DNA of 64,000 nucleotides from Planobispora longispora (GCF_016863135.1 NZ_BOOH01000003.1:62001-126000), one strand, 5' to 3'. Numbered from the stretch's first letter, positions 27,248 through 35,474 are shown. Numbers and translations: made by a program. The notes: a model not told the origin generated them from the sequence alone.

Positions 27248-28258
27248 ATGGGTGCCTTCAGCGGGCGAGATTTGGTAGTCATCGCCGCCTCCGCGGGGGG
27301 CGTCGAGGCCCTCCGCGGCCTGATGGCCGCGCTGCCGGGCGACCTGGCCGCCTCGCTCCTGCTGGTGCTGCACATCCCCTCCAGCGGAGGCAGCGCCCTG
27401 GCCGGGATCCTCGACCGCTCCGGACCGCTGAAGGCGGCCCCCGCCGTCGACGGCGAGCCCCTGCGGCACGGGCGGGTCTACGTCGCGCCCCCCGACCGCC
27501 ATCTGCTCGTGCAGGACGCGACGGTCCGGCTGTCGCGCGGGCCCCGGCACAACGGGCACCGCCCGGCGGCCGACCCGCTGTTCCTGAGCGCCGCGGTCGA
27601 GGGCGGCCCGCGCACCCTCGCCGTGGTGCTGAGCGGGATGCTCGACGACGGGTCCCGGGGATGCGCGGTCGTGGAGCGCTACGGCGGGGCGGTCGCCGTA
27701 CAGGACCCGGTGGAGAGCCTCTTCGACGGGATGCCGCGCGCGGCGATGAACAGCGCGCGCGACCCGCAGGTGCTGCCCGTCACGGAGATCGCCCGGTGGA
27801 TCGTGGGGCAGAGCGAAACGCCGACCGGAGCGGAGGAGAAGGTGTCCGATCCGCAGGTCGAACGCGAGGTGTCCCTTTTCCTGAAGACCAACCAGCCCAC
27901 CACGCCCGCCGGAGATCTCTCCGGCTTCACCTGCCCGGAGTGCAACGGCCCGCTGTACGAGACGGAGATCAGGCCCTCCCCCCGCTACGAGTGCCGGGTG
28001 GGCCACGCGTGGTCCGCCCAGACCATGGCCAGCAGCCAGGCCGAGGCGGTGGAGCGGGCGTTGTGGGTGGCGATCCTGCGGCTGGAGGAGCGGCTGCGGG
28101 TGCTGGAGCGCATGATCCAGGACGCGGAGCGGCGCGGCCAGACCCACTCGAAGCGGCGCTTCGGGGAGCAGGCGGAGGAGGTCGGCGAGGCGCTGGAGAC
28201 GATGCGCATGCTGCAATCACGCATCGGTGGGGTCGAGGACGACCTGCTTTCTTCATGA
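27248..28258 (+). CDS. CheB-like protein-glutamate methylesterase, no receiver domain
   Basis: 336 residues. The methylesterase domain covers about 1-195 with the catalytic triad in order: ASAGG (Ser15), HIPSSGG (His42) and SGMLDDGSRG (Asp134). No response-regulator receiver domain precedes it. After a linker, a C-terminal module carries a metal-ribbon-like FTCPECNGPLYE...YECRVGHAWS (about 224-258) and a long helix. It is paired with a CheR-like gene 24 bp downstream, but no chemoreceptor, CheA or CheW gene is nearby. This is the regulatory, not chemotactic, class of CheB/CheR pairs. Confidence 0.9.
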   Translation: MGAFSGRDLVVIAASAGGVEALRGLMAALPGDLAASLLLVLHIPSSGGSALAGILDRSGPLKAAPAVDGEPLRHGRVYVAPPDRHLLVQDATVRLSRGPRHNGHRPAADPLFLSAAVEGGPRTLAVVLSGMLDDGSRGCAVVERYGGAVAVQDPVESLFDGMPRAAMNSARDPQVLPVTEIARWIVGQSETPTGAEEKVSDPQVEREVSLFLKTNQPTTPAGDLSGFTCPECNGPLYETEIRPSPRYECRVGHAWSAQTMASSQAEAVERALWVAILRLEERLRVLERMIQDAERRGQTHSKRRFGEQAEEVGEALETMRMLQSRIGGVEDDLLSS

Positions 28259-28282
28259 CGGGCCGCGACGGGCATACGCTAT

Positions 28283-30148
28283 ATGGTCGTGAAGCCTGGA
28301 GAAGAACGTGAATTCACCGACCTCCTCCTCATGCTGAAGGAGACTCGGGGTTTTGATTTCACGGGGTACAAGCGCACCACCCTCATGCGCCGCATCGGCC
28401 GCCGTCTGGAGGCGCTGAAGCTCCGCGACTACGAGGAGTACCGCGACTATCTGGAGCTGGAACCCGAGGAGTTCGGCCTGCTCTTCGACAGTCTGCTGAT
28501 CAACGTCACCAGCTTCTTCCGCGACGCCGCGGCCTGGCAGACCCTCCGCGAGGCGGTGGTTCCCGCACTGCTGTCGACCAAGGGGCCGGGCAAGGCGATC
28601 CGCGTGTGGAGCGCGGGCTGCGCCACCGGCGAGGAGGCCTACAGCCTCGCGATGGTGCTGGCCGGGGATCTCGGCATGGACGAGTTCCGGGAGCGGGTGA
28701 AGATCTACGCCACCGACCTGGACGAGAAGGCCCTCCAGGTCGCGCGCACCGCCGTCTACACCGACCGCCACCTGGGCGAGGTCCCGGAGGCGATGCGGCA
28801 GACCTACTTCGAGCCGGTGGAGGGCGGCTTCGCCTTCCGCCGCGACCTGCGCAGGCAGCTCATCTTCGGCCGGAACGACCTGACCCGCGACGCGCCGATC
28901 TCCAGGGTGGACCTGCTGCTGGCCCGCAACACTCTGATGTACTTCAACACCGAGACGCAGCTCAACATCGTCCGCAAGTTCCACTTCGCCCTCGGCAACC
29001 CGGGCTACCTGTTCCTGGGCAAGGCCGAGATGCTGCTCAACCACGGCGACAAGTTCGAACCGGTGGACCTGCGCATGCGGCTGTTCCGGAAGGTCGGACC
29101 ACCGATCACCGGCTCCCGCGTCCCCTGGCCCGAGGGGGAGACCTCAGGCGACTCGTACACCGGTGATCCGGCCCTGCAGAGCGCCGCGCTGGCCTCGGGA
29201 CCGGTCGCCCAGCTCGTCCTCGATCGCGTGGGCAACCTCGCCCTGGTCAACTCGCGCGCCGAGGTGCTGTTCAACCTCACCCCGCGCGACATCGGGCGTC
29301 CCTTCCAGGACCTGGAGGTCTCCTACCGCCCGGCTGAACTCCGCTCGGTGATCGAGCAGGTGGTGGCCGACCTGCGCGCGACCGAGCTGCAGGACATCAC
29401 CTGGCGCCGCCCCAACGCTGCGGAGACCAGCTCCTTCGACATCTCGGTGATCCCCCTCATCTCCGCGGGGGGAGATCTGATCGGGATCGGCATCAACTTC
29501 CACGACGTCACCCGCTACAGCAGGCTCCGCGACGAGCTGGAGCAGGCCAACCGGGAGCTGGAGCACGCCTACGAGGAGCTGCAGTCGCTCAACGAGGAAC
29601 TGGAGACCACCAACGAGGAGCTGCAGTCCACCAACGAGGAACTCGAGACCACCAACGAGGAGCTGCAGTCCACCAACGAGGAACTCGAGACGATGAACGA
29701 GGAGCTGCAGTCGACCAACGACGAGCTCCAGCAGATCAACGAGGTGCTGAACACGCGCAGCGCCGAGCTCGACCGGGCCAACGACTTCATCTCCTCGGTG
29801 GTGCGCAGCCTCGGCGACGCCGTGATCGTGGTCGACAGCGGCCTCCGGGTGCTCGTCTGGAGCCCCGGCGCCGAGGACCTGTGGGGACTGCGTCCCGACG
29901 AGACCGTCGGACGCCAGCTCACCGCCCTCGACATCGGCCTGCCCGTCGAGGAGCTCCTGCCCCGGCTGCGCCCGCTCGTCGAGACCGGACCCGATGCCGG
30001 AGCCGGCCGGATGGACGGCGCCGTGGTGAACGCCGTGAACCGGCGGGGGCGGACGACCCGGCTCGACGTCGCGTTCTCCCGCCTGCGCGCCGAGAACTCC
30101 CCGCTGCACGGCGTGATCATGGTGATGAACCAGCTTCCCCAGGAGTGA
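28283..30148 (+). CDS. CheR-type methyltransferase with coiled coil and PAS domains
   Basis: 621 residues. An N-terminal helical domain (about 8-80) and the SAM-binding CheR domain (to ~275) show INVTSFFRD, VWSAGCATGEEAYSLAM and RNTLMYFN. Next come a PAS-like domain (about 300-415), a heptad-repeat coiled coil (NEELQSTNEELETT repeats, about 420-490) and a C-terminal PAS domain (500-620: LGDAVIVVDSGLRVLVWSPGAEDLWG). It methylates glutamates of an unidentified partner. The ATG at 28283 lies only 2 nt after a TACGCT hexamer; the in-frame GTG at 28289 is 8 nt after it and may be a leaderless start. The stop lies 3 nt from that of the convergent GAF-ANTAR gene. Confidence 0.9.
   Translation: MVVKPGEEREFTDLLLMLKETRGFDFTGYKRTTLMRRIGRRLEALKLRDYEEYRDYLELEPEEFGLLFDSLLINVTSFFRDAAAWQTLREAVVPALLSTKGPGKAIRVWSAGCATGEEAYSLAMVLAGDLGMDEFRERVKIYATDLDEKALQVARTAVYTDRHLGEVPEAMRQTYFEPVEGGFAFRRDLRRQLIFGRNDLTRDAPISRVDLLLARNTLMYFNTETQLNIVRKFHFALGNPGYLFLGKAEMLLNHGDKFEPVDLRMRLFRKVGPPITGSRVPWPEGETSGDSYTGDPALQSAALASGPVAQLVLDRVGNLALVNSRAEVLFNLTPRDIGRPFQDLEVSYRPAELRSVIEQVVADLRATELQDITWRRPNAAETSSFDISVIPLISAGGDLIGIGINFHDVTRYSRLRDELEQANRELEHAYEELQSLNEELETTNEELQSTNEELETTNEELQSTNEELETMNEELQSTNDELQQINEVLNTRSAELDRANDFISSVVRSLGDAVIVVDSGLRVLVWSPGAEDLWGLRPDETVGRQLTALDIGLPVEELLPRLRPLVETGPDAGAGRMDGAVVNAVNRRGRTTRLDVAFSRLRAENSPLHGVIMVMNQLPQE
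29581..29730 (+). repeat. 42-bp in-frame tandem repeat (coiled coil) in the cheR-like gene
   Basis: Alternating NEELQST and NEELETT heptads. At DNA level the unit is 42 bp (two heptads), nearly identical in successive copies around GAGGAGCTGCAGTCCACCAA. The repeat encodes the coiled coil between the two PAS regions; similar heptads are known in CheR-PAS hybrid proteins. Confidence 0.8.
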
Positions 30149-30151
30149 CCG

Positions 30152-30916
30152 CTACTCGGCCCGCCCCCGGCCGGGCGGGCGGGATCGGAGCGGGAGGTCC
30201 CTCGGCCGGGGGATGGAGATCTCCCCTTGGATGAGGGCGCGGCTGACGGTGGTCAGCTTGAGGTTGCGCGTGCGGGCGTAGTCGCGCAGCACGGCGAACG
30301 CCTGCTCGGGGGCCAGCCTCAGCCGCCCGGCCAGCAGGCCCTTGGCCTGCTCGATCAGGATGCGGCTGTTCAGCGCGAGCTGGAGCTGCTCGGTGACGGT
30401 CTCGTGGTGGCGGACGGCGCGGCGATGCAGGATGCCGATGGTGGCCATGTCGGCCAGGGAGCGGCCGAGCCCGGTGACCTCCTCGTCGAGGATCCCCGGG
30501 GCGGTGCCGAACAGGTTCATCGCGCCGATGCACTGGTCACGCCGGATCATCGGCAGGGCGTACACCGCGGAATAGCCCACCGCAAGGGCGGTGGGGGCGA
30601 AGAACGGCCAGCGAGCGCCGGCGGCGTCCAGATCGGGACAGCTCACCGGCGTCCGGTGGCGGTATGCCTCCAGGCAGGGCCCCTCCTGGTGGTTGAGCTG
30701 GGACAGCCCGAGGACCCTCGCCTGCTCGCTGGAGGCGGCCACCATGCTGAGCGGACCGGTGGGGTCGGCCAGCAGGACCCCGCATGCGGCGATGCCGAGC
30801 AGGTCCACGGTGTGATAGGCGAGGTTGTCCAGGAAATCGATGATGTCGAAATCGTCCACCAGGGTGTCGGCCAGCTCCACGAGGACCTGACCTACACGCC
30901 ACTCAGAGGAACCCAT
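30152..30916 (-). CDS. GAF-ANTAR domain regulator
   Basis: 254 residues. The N-terminal GAF sensor domain covers about 15-165 (VDDFDIIDFLDNLAYHTVDLLG, ACGVLLADPTGPLSMVAAS, YALPMIRRDQCIGAMNLFG). The C-terminal ANTAR domain covers about 178-235 (QLQLALNSRILIEQAKGLLAGRLRLAPEQAFAVLRDYAR), an RNA-binding antitermination module. GGAGGAGAAAGG directly precedes the ATG at 30916; an upstream GTG at 30946 is less likely. ANTAR proteins bind paired stem-loops in nascent RNA. The duplicated leader motifs at 31099 and 32101 are candidate targets by proximity only. Confidence 0.92.
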   Translation of the reverse strand: MGSSEWRVGQVLVELADTLVDDFDIIDFLDNLAYHTVDLLGIAACGVLLADPTGPLSMVAASSEQARVLGLSQLNHQEGPCLEAYRHRTPVSCPDLDAAGARWPFFAPTALAVGYSAVYALPMIRRDQCIGAMNLFGTAPGILDEEVTGLGRSLADMATIGILHRRAVRHHETVTEQLQLALNSRILIEQAKGLLAGRLRLAPEQAFAVLRDYARTRNLKLTTVSRALIQGEISIPRPRDLPLRSRPPGRGRAE

Positions 30917-31531
30917 CCTTTCTCCTCCGGGGGGTAGAGGCGTCACGGGGTCAGAGCTACGCCCTCCTTACCCTCTCAAGAGCGGATATAGCCGATCACC
31001 GAAAGAAATCATCGCCGGTGCAACCCGTTATCCCTAGTAAATATCACTGTCAGCACTTACAATCAGTCGTAAGGCTTTTTTATGACATAAAGTGCGATTT
31101 GCACTGTTTGGGATCGCGAACATCGCAATCTTCGAGCCGTCCGGACCCTGCGGCCTCGATGCGGTCATGGCACGGCCCAGGAGCGCCGCCAGATCTCCGC
31201 TCGCCTCCATGACCGGTACGAGCCCATCTGCTGCCGGCGAGGAGTAGCGCTTCATGACCAGCGAGCCGACCGTCCGATCCCCAGGCCGCGTCCACAGGAG
31301 GAGATCCGGCCCACCGGCCCTCGAAGGATCTCCGCCCCCCGCATCCGACCTCCCGGTGACGACACCCCCGGCGCCCCTCCGGATGGTCCCCTCCGTGTTC
31401 CGTCACAACGATCGTGACGACCATGCCGCCGAGCGGTTCATGGCCGGTGACATCCGGATGTGACCGCGGGGCCGGGTGCCCCGCGGGGGTGGGCATCCGG
31501 CCTTCCCCCCTTCCGAGACGGGCATGACGGG
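30917..31531. other. 615-bp region without a convincing gene
   Basis: The segment between the divergent GAF-ANTAR and anti-sigma-type ATPase genes is unusually AT-rich from 30985 to 31110. It holds a weak hairpin with a T-run (CTTAC/GTAAG near 31056-31073, then GCTTTTTT) and copy A of a leader motif (31099-31159). Short open frames exist on both strands (31034-31255 minus, 31254-31463 plus), but none has a Shine-Dalgarno or recognisable product. Probably a long 5' leader. Confidence 0.6.
31099..31159 (+). repeat. Leader motif copy A
   Basis: A 61-bp element starting TTGCAC-TG-TTTGG and ending with a 33-bp core (31127-31159) built around GAGCCGTCC and CTGCGGCCTCGA. The core matches copy B (32130-32162) at about 27 of 33 positions. 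It lies 373 bp upstream of the ATPase start. Confidence 0.65.
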
Positions 31532-31942
31532 ATGATCACTCAACCGGTGACGACCTGGGAGTTCACCCGAGCCCGGGCCAGCGCCGTACGAGGCGCCATC
31601 GCCGAACAGGCCGCACGCCACGGACTGAAGGGCGTGCGGCGCTCGGACTTCCTTCTCGCCGTCTACGAGAGCATGACCAACGCGGTCAAACACGCCGGCG
31701 GCCGGGGACTGGTCCGGCTCTGGGCCGACGACGGTTTGCTGCACTGCGAGATAGCCGACCGGGGACCCGGCATACCGGTCACCGCCATCGACGGAGACCT
31801 CATGCCGCCCGGCCACGCGATCGGCGGCCGCGGCCTCTGGCTGATCCGCCGCCTCAGCGAGTCCGCCGACTTCACCACCGGTCCCGGAGGGACGACGGTC
31901 CGGATCGCCTTCCGCCTCGACGGCGGCCCCTCCCTCACCTGA
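31532..31942 (+). CDS. Anti-sigma-type ATP-binding regulator (RsbW/HATPase_c family)
   Basis: 136 residues with the Bergerat ATP-binding fold of serine kinases that hold sigma factors. The N box is LLAVYESMTNAVKHAGG, G1 is IADRGPGIP and G2 is GGRGLWLIRRLSE. It would bind or phosphorylate STAS-domain antagonists; two STAS genes lie in this window (26365-27156 and 32261-32689). The frame opens at 31460, but the conserved part begins near the ATG at 31532. No strong Shine-Dalgarno is visible. Confidence 0.88.
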   Translation: MITQPVTTWEFTRARASAVRGAIAEQAARHGLKGVRRSDFLLAVYESMTNAVKHAGGRGLVRLWADDGLLHCEIADRGPGIPVTAIDGDLMPPGHAIGGRGLWLIRRLSESADFTTGPGGTTVRIAFRLDGGPSLT

Positions 31943-32260
31943 GGCCTTCGCCTGAGGGCGGGCCGTCCGCCACCGGGCGGCCATACCGAACCGGTCTGAC
32001 GGACGTGCCATCCGGCCACGGCTTCCACGAATCGGTGGCCGATTTAGAAGGGATTTCCTATACTTCAATATGGAGCTAGGTGATTACAGAATGCAATAAC
32101 TTGCACCATTTGGTGCATTCAACACTCCTCGATCCTTGAGCCGTCCAGACCCCGCGGCCCCGAGTGACGCAGGCGGAGGCGAGGCCGCTACCCCGGGACG
32201 GAGCGCCCGGCCCACGCCGTCGCCGCGTATCCCGATCCGACGACCCGCGGGAACACGGCC
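31943..32260. other. 318-bp intergenic leader region
   Basis: Between the ATPase and the second STAS gene. It contains an AT-rich, promoter-like stretch (32041-32100), an inverted repeat TGCACC-ATTT-GGTGCA (32102-32117) and copy B of the leader motif (32101-32162). No reading frame with coding features is seen. Confidence 0.6.
32101..32162 (+). repeat. Leader motif copy B
   Basis: Second copy of the element seen at 31099-31159. It begins TTGCAC-CA-TTTGG, has a 2-nt length difference in the middle, and has a core around GAGCCGTCC and CCGCGGCCCCGA. It lies 98 bp upstream of the STAS gene start. Confidence 0.65.
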
Positions 32261-32689
32261 ATGAACATCCTTCGAACGACGACCCGTCATGTGGACGGCC
32301 GCGCGCTGGTCACGGTGGCGGGCGAGCTGGACATCACCACCAGGCCGGAGCTCTGCGCCCGCGTGGAGCACCTCCTCGGCACCCGCCCCGGCACGCTCGT
32401 GCTCGACCTCGGCGCGGTCACCTTCATCGACGCCCGCGGCCTGAGCGCCCTCGTCGTCCTGCGCCGCCACGCGATCGAGATGGGCACGAGACTCCTGCTG
32501 TCCCGCGTCTCCCCCCCGGTGCGCTCGATCCTCGGGATGACCGGCCTGAGCAGGTCCTTCCCCGTCTCGGCGGAGGCCGCGACCCTGCAGTCCGCCCTCG
32601 CCGGCCACCCGCGGCCACAGCCCGCGGACGCGGGTTTCGCCCGATCGGGCTTGCCACCGGCGGCCGGCGGGCACAGTTTGGATCCGTGA
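32261..32689 (+). CDS. STAS-domain anti-anti-sigma factor
   Basis: 142 residues, of which the first ~105 are a STAS domain: [23 protein letters not shown] and [22 protein letters not shown]. At the usual phosphoserine position the sequence is D-A-R-G-L, so the canonical serine (DSSGL) is replaced by Ala-Arg. Regulation by phosphorylation at that site would therefore be lost. The C-terminal tail is Pro/Ala-rich. The stop overlaps the GTG of dhaK (GTGA), although dhaK also has its own promoter-like sequence. Confidence 0.88.
   Translation: MNILRTTTRHVDGRALVTVAGELDITTRPELCARVEHLLGTRPGTLVLDLGAVTFIDARGLSALVVLRRHAIEMGTRLLLSRVSPPVRSILGMTGLSRSFPVSAEAATLQSALAGHPRPQPADAGFARSGLPPAAGGHSLDP
32651..32679 (+). 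promoter_or_regulatory. Candidate dhaK promoter (TTGCCA-17-CAGTTT), leaderless
   Basis: TTGCCA at 32651-32656 and CAGTTT at 32674-32679 are separated by 17 bp, and the -10 hexamer ends 6 nt before the dhaK GTG at 32686. The promoter lies inside the 3' end of the STAS gene. Confidence 0.45.
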
Positions 32690-33678
32690 AGAAGCTCATC
32701 AACGGCGCTGACGCGGTCGTCACGGACGCGCTGCGCGGGCTCGCCGCCGCGCACCCCGGGCTCCGGGTGGACGCCGGGAACCGAATCGTGGTCCGCGCCG
32801 GGGGCCCGCGCCCCGGCAAGGTCGGGCTGGTCTCCGGCGGGGGCTCCGGGCACGAGCCGCTGCACGCCGGTTTCGTCGGGTACGGCATGCTCGACGCGGC
32901 CTGTCCCGGGGAGATCTTCACCTCCCCGGTCCCCGACCAGGTCGTCGAGGCCAGCACCGCCGTGCACGGCGGGGCCGGGGTGCTGCACGTCGTGAAGAAC
33001 TACACCGGGGACGTCCTCAACTTCCGGATGGCCGCCGAACTCTGCGCCGAGGAGGGCGTGGAGGTGGCGAGCGTGCTCGTGGACGACGACGTGGCGGTGC
33101 GCGACTCGCTCTACACGGCCGGCCGCCGGGGCACCGGCGCCACGGTCTTCGTGGAGAAGATCGCCGGAGCCCTGGCCGAGGCCGGCGCGCCGCTGGCCGA
33201 GGTGGCGCGGGTCGCCCGGGAGGTCAACGACCGCAGCCGCTCCTTCGGCGTCGCGCTGAGCGCCTGCACCACGCCGGCCGCCGGCAAGCCCACCTTCGAG
33301 CTGAGTGAGGCCGAGGTCGAGCTCGGCATCGGCATCCACGGCGAGCCCGGCCGCACCCGCGACACCATGCGCGACGCCCGCGAGCTGACCGGCGTCGCGA
33401 TCGACGCGATCCACGAGGACATGCCGCTCTCCGGTGACGTCCTGGTCATGGTGAACGGCATGGGCGGCACGCCGCTCATCGAGCTCTACGTCGCCTACGC
33501 CGAGGTCGCCGGGCATCTGGCGGACCGGGGCGCGCGGGCCGCGCGCAGCCTCGTCGGCAACTACGTCACCAGCCTCGACATGCAGGGGTTCTCGGTCACG
33601 GTCTGCCGGCTGACCGACGAGCTCACCCGGCTCTGGGACGCCCCCGTCGAGACCCCGGCCCTGCGCTGGGGCCGCTGA
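32686..33678 (+). CDS. dhaK: Dihydroxyacetone kinase subunit DhaK
   Basis: 330 residues. It binds dihydroxyacetone covalently through a hemiaminal to a histidine. The substrate loop GGGSGHEP (His56) and the covalent histidine in GIGIHGEPG (residue 218 from the GTG start, the same number as in E. coli DhaK) are present. This agreement supports GTG 32686 as the true start. It is followed by dhaL 1 nt later and dhaM, giving a PTS-dependent three-subunit kinase that feeds dihydroxyacetone phosphate to glycolysis. Confidence 0.96.
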   Translation: MKKLINGADAVVTDALRGLAAAHPGLRVDAGNRIVVRAGGPRPGKVGLVSGGGSGHEPLHAGFVGYGMLDAACPGEIFTSPVPDQVVEASTAVHGGAGVLHVVKNYTGDVLNFRMAAELCAEEGVEVASVLVDDDVAVRDSLYTAGRRGTGATVFVEKIAGALAEAGAPLAEVARVAREVNDRSRSFGVALSACTTPAAGKPTFELSEAEVELGIGIHGEPGRTRDTMRDARELTGVAIDAIHEDMPLSGDVLVMVNGMGGTPLIELYVAYAEVAGHLADRGARAARSLVGNYVTSLDMQGFSVTVCRLTDELTRLWDAPVETPALRWGR

Positions 33679-33679
33679 G

Positions 33680-34336
33680 ATGGGCGCGGAGGTGGGCGCG
33701 GAGGTCCTCACCCCGGCGTTCTTCGGCGCGTGGATCGAGGAGGCCGCCCGGTCCGTCCGCGCCGAGCGGGACGAGCTCACCCGGCTCGACGCCGCGATCG
33801 GCGACGCCGACCACGGGACCAACCTCGACCGGGGTTTCACCGAGGCGGTGCGCGCCCTGGGCGAAAGGTGTCCCGCGACCCCGGGAGCGGTGCTGGTCCT
33901 GGTGGGGAGCACGCTCATCCGCAAGGTCGGCGGGGCCTCCGGGCCGCTGTACGGCACGGCGTTCCGCGAGGCGGGCAAGGCGCTGGGCGACGCCCCGGCG
34001 GTGTCTGCGGCCGATCTCGCGGCGGCGCTGACGGCCGGGGTGGCCGGGGTGCGGAGGCTGGGATCCGCCGCCGAGGGCGACAAGACCATGGTGGACGCGC
34101 TGGCTCCGGCGGCCGGGGCGCTGGCGGAGGCCGTACGGGAAGGGCGGGGACTCGACGACGCGCTGGGGGCGGCGTCCGCGGCGGCCGCGGCCGGAGCGGC
34201 GGCGACGATCCCGATGCCGGCGCGCAAGGGCCGGGCCAGCTATCTCGGCCCGCGCAGCGTCGGCCACCAGGACCCCGGCGCGACCTCGGCCGCGCTCATC
34301 CTCAGGGCGCTCCACACCGTGGCGGCCCGGTGGTAG
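33680..34336 (+). CDS. dhaL: Dihydroxyacetone kinase subunit DhaL
   Basis: 218 residues. This is the ADP-binding subunit: it carries tightly bound ADP/Mg and passes phosphate from DhaM to dihydroxyacetone on DhaK. The Mg-binding aspartates lie in DAAIGDADHGTNLDRG. Other family motifs are GGASGPLYGTAF, EGDKTMVDAL and KGRASYLGPRSVGHQDPGA. Its 3' end overlaps dhaM by 7 bp. Confidence 0.96.
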   Translation: MGAEVGAEVLTPAFFGAWIEEAARSVRAERDELTRLDAAIGDADHGTNLDRGFTEAVRALGERCPATPGAVLVLVGSTLIRKVGGASGPLYGTAFREAGKALGDAPAVSAADLAAALTAGVAGVRRLGSAAEGDKTMVDALAPAAGALAEAVREGRGLDDALGAASAAAAAGAAATIPMPARKGRASYLGPRSVGHQDPGATSAALILRALHTVAARW

Positions 34337-34701
34337 GCATCGTCCTGATCTCCCACAGCGGCCCGCTGGCCGCCGAGACGGCGGCGCTGGCGGCGGGGGT
34401 CTGCGGGGTGGAGGTCGTGCTGGAGGCGGCCGGGGGCACCGAGGACGGCGGCCTGGGCACCAGCCCCGACCTGGTCGCGGCGGCGGTCGAGCGGGCCGAC
34501 CGGGGCGACGGCGTGCTCCTCATCCCCGACCTGGGCGGCGCGGCGCTGACCGCCCGCCTCTTCGAGGGACCGGGAGTGGTGGTCGCCGACGTCCCGTTCG
34601 TGGAGGGCGCGATCTCCGCCGCCGTCACGGCGAGCGCGGGCGGCTCGCTGGAGGCCGTCCTCGCGGCGGCCGAAGAGGCCCGGCACTTCCGCAAGCTCTG
34701 A
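34330..34701 (+). CDS. dhaM: DhaM, PTS-type phosphotransfer subunit
   Basis: 123-residue EIIA-mannose-like domain. The phosphorylated histidine is in VLISHSGPLA (His9 counting from the GTG at 34330, as in known DhaM). It ends after this single domain, without the fused HPr and EI domains found in some DhaM proteins, so it must receive phosphate from general PTS EI/HPr encoded elsewhere. The 3' end including the stop codon is part of a 14-bp tandem repeat. Confidence 0.93.
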   Translation: MVGIVLISHSGPLAAETAALAAGVCGVEVVLEAAGGTEDGGLGTSPDLVAAAVERADRGDGVLLIPDLGGAALTARLFEGPGVVVADVPFVEGAISAAVTASAGGSLEAVLAAAEEARHFRKL

Positions 34702-34760
34702 CCGGCGAGCTCCGACCCATCAGCTCTGACCCGCAAACTCTGACCCGCAAGTTCTGGCCC
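34691..34760. repeat. Five tandem 14-bp units spanning the dhaM stop codon
   Basis: Units start at 34691, 34705, 34719, 34733 and 34747, each exactly 14 bp, with consensus GCAAGCTCTGACCC. Unit 1 contains the dhaM codons for Lys-Leu and the TGA. Units 2-5 are degenerate copies in the intergenic region. A second gene (CBS protein, 38945) shows the same pattern with a different 17-bp unit. Confidence 0.85.
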
Positions 34761-34859
34761 GCCGCCCGGGAACCCGCCCGGACCGCGACGGGAACCGCGG
34801 CACTCCCCGATACGGTGACCGTCCCGCACCGGGGTCTGCGGCTGTTCCCGCATGCCGGG

Positions 34860-35114
34860 TCACTTGTAGCGGAAGTAGACGAACAGGCGGCCGTGGTTCT
34901 TGGCGTCCTTGTCGATGCGGTGGTACAGAGCCTTGATCTCTTTCTGCTCCAGGAAGCGCAGGACCTTCTTCTTCAGCTGGCCCGACCCCTTCCCCGGGAT
35001 GATCTCGACCTCGGTGGCGCGCTTCCTGATGGCCTCGTCGATGATCCCCCGCAGCGCCTTGTCGATCTCCCCGCCCCGGTTGTAGATCGGGTGCAGATCC
35101 AGCTTGAGCTTCAC
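34860..35114 (-). CDS. Smr-domain protein
   Basis: 84 residues forming a stand-alone Smr (small MutS-related) domain: LKLDLHPIYNRGGEIDKAL at the N-terminus, and VEIIPGKGSGQLKKKVLRFL, the nucleic-acid-binding loop equivalent to the usual HGxGxG. Stand-alone Smr proteins are nucleases or DNA/RNA-binding factors; the exact role is unknown. The GTG at 35114 is preceded by GAAGGAG at 5-nt spacing and is preferred over ATGs at 35132 and 35144. Confidence 0.86.
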   Translation of the reverse strand: MKLKLDLHPIYNRGGEIDKALRGIIDEAIRKRATEVEIIPGKGSGQLKKKVLRFLEQKEIKALYHRIDKDAKNHGRLFVYFRYK

Positions 35115-35474
35115 ACCATCTCCTTCACCCATCGTTCCGGACACTCGATCGCGCCGGGACCGCCACGGCCTACGCTACGGCCTCGCCCGCCGCGCGGCCG
35201 CTCCCGGGATCGGCCATGACGACGTTCCGCTGAAGCACCAGGCCCAGCGTGTCGTGCGATTTGACTAATTCCCTTGATATTTGTGTCAACTTCTTGATCT
35301 AGGCGCGAAAATCACCCCCGGTTAGAGTCCCTGTCGTGATCGGCCTTCCCACCGGGAGGCCGGCCGCTTCGTCACCCCGCGGGGAGGGCCGAGGACCTCC
35401 TTCAGCGTGCCCTCACCGGGGCGGCGGGGCAGCACCCTCGCGCCTTCCTGAACGGATCCCCACAGGGAGGTCTC
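35115..35474. other. 360-bp intergenic region with divergent promoters
   Basis: Lies between the Smr and subtilase genes. An AT-rich stretch at 35250-35310 contains TTGATA (35274), TTGATC (35295) and a TTAGAG hexamer near 35321, any of which may belong to the subtilase promoter, implying a 5' leader of about 150 nt. No gene-like frame is seen. Confidence 0.5.

Noticed and set aside
27248-30148. Chemotaxis operon
   Set aside because: CheB lacks a receiver, and no CheA, CheW, CheY or chemoreceptor gene lies nearby.
31034-31255. 73-codon minus-strand frame in the region right of the GAF-ANTAR gene
   Set aside because: No Shine-Dalgarno and no recognisable product; it partly covers the repeated leader motif, which is better explained as a non-coding element.
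32084-32674. Minus-strand frame over the STAS gene
   Set aside because: Shadow of the STAS coding sequence; its end resembles the frame at 31080 only because both cross the duplicated leader motif.
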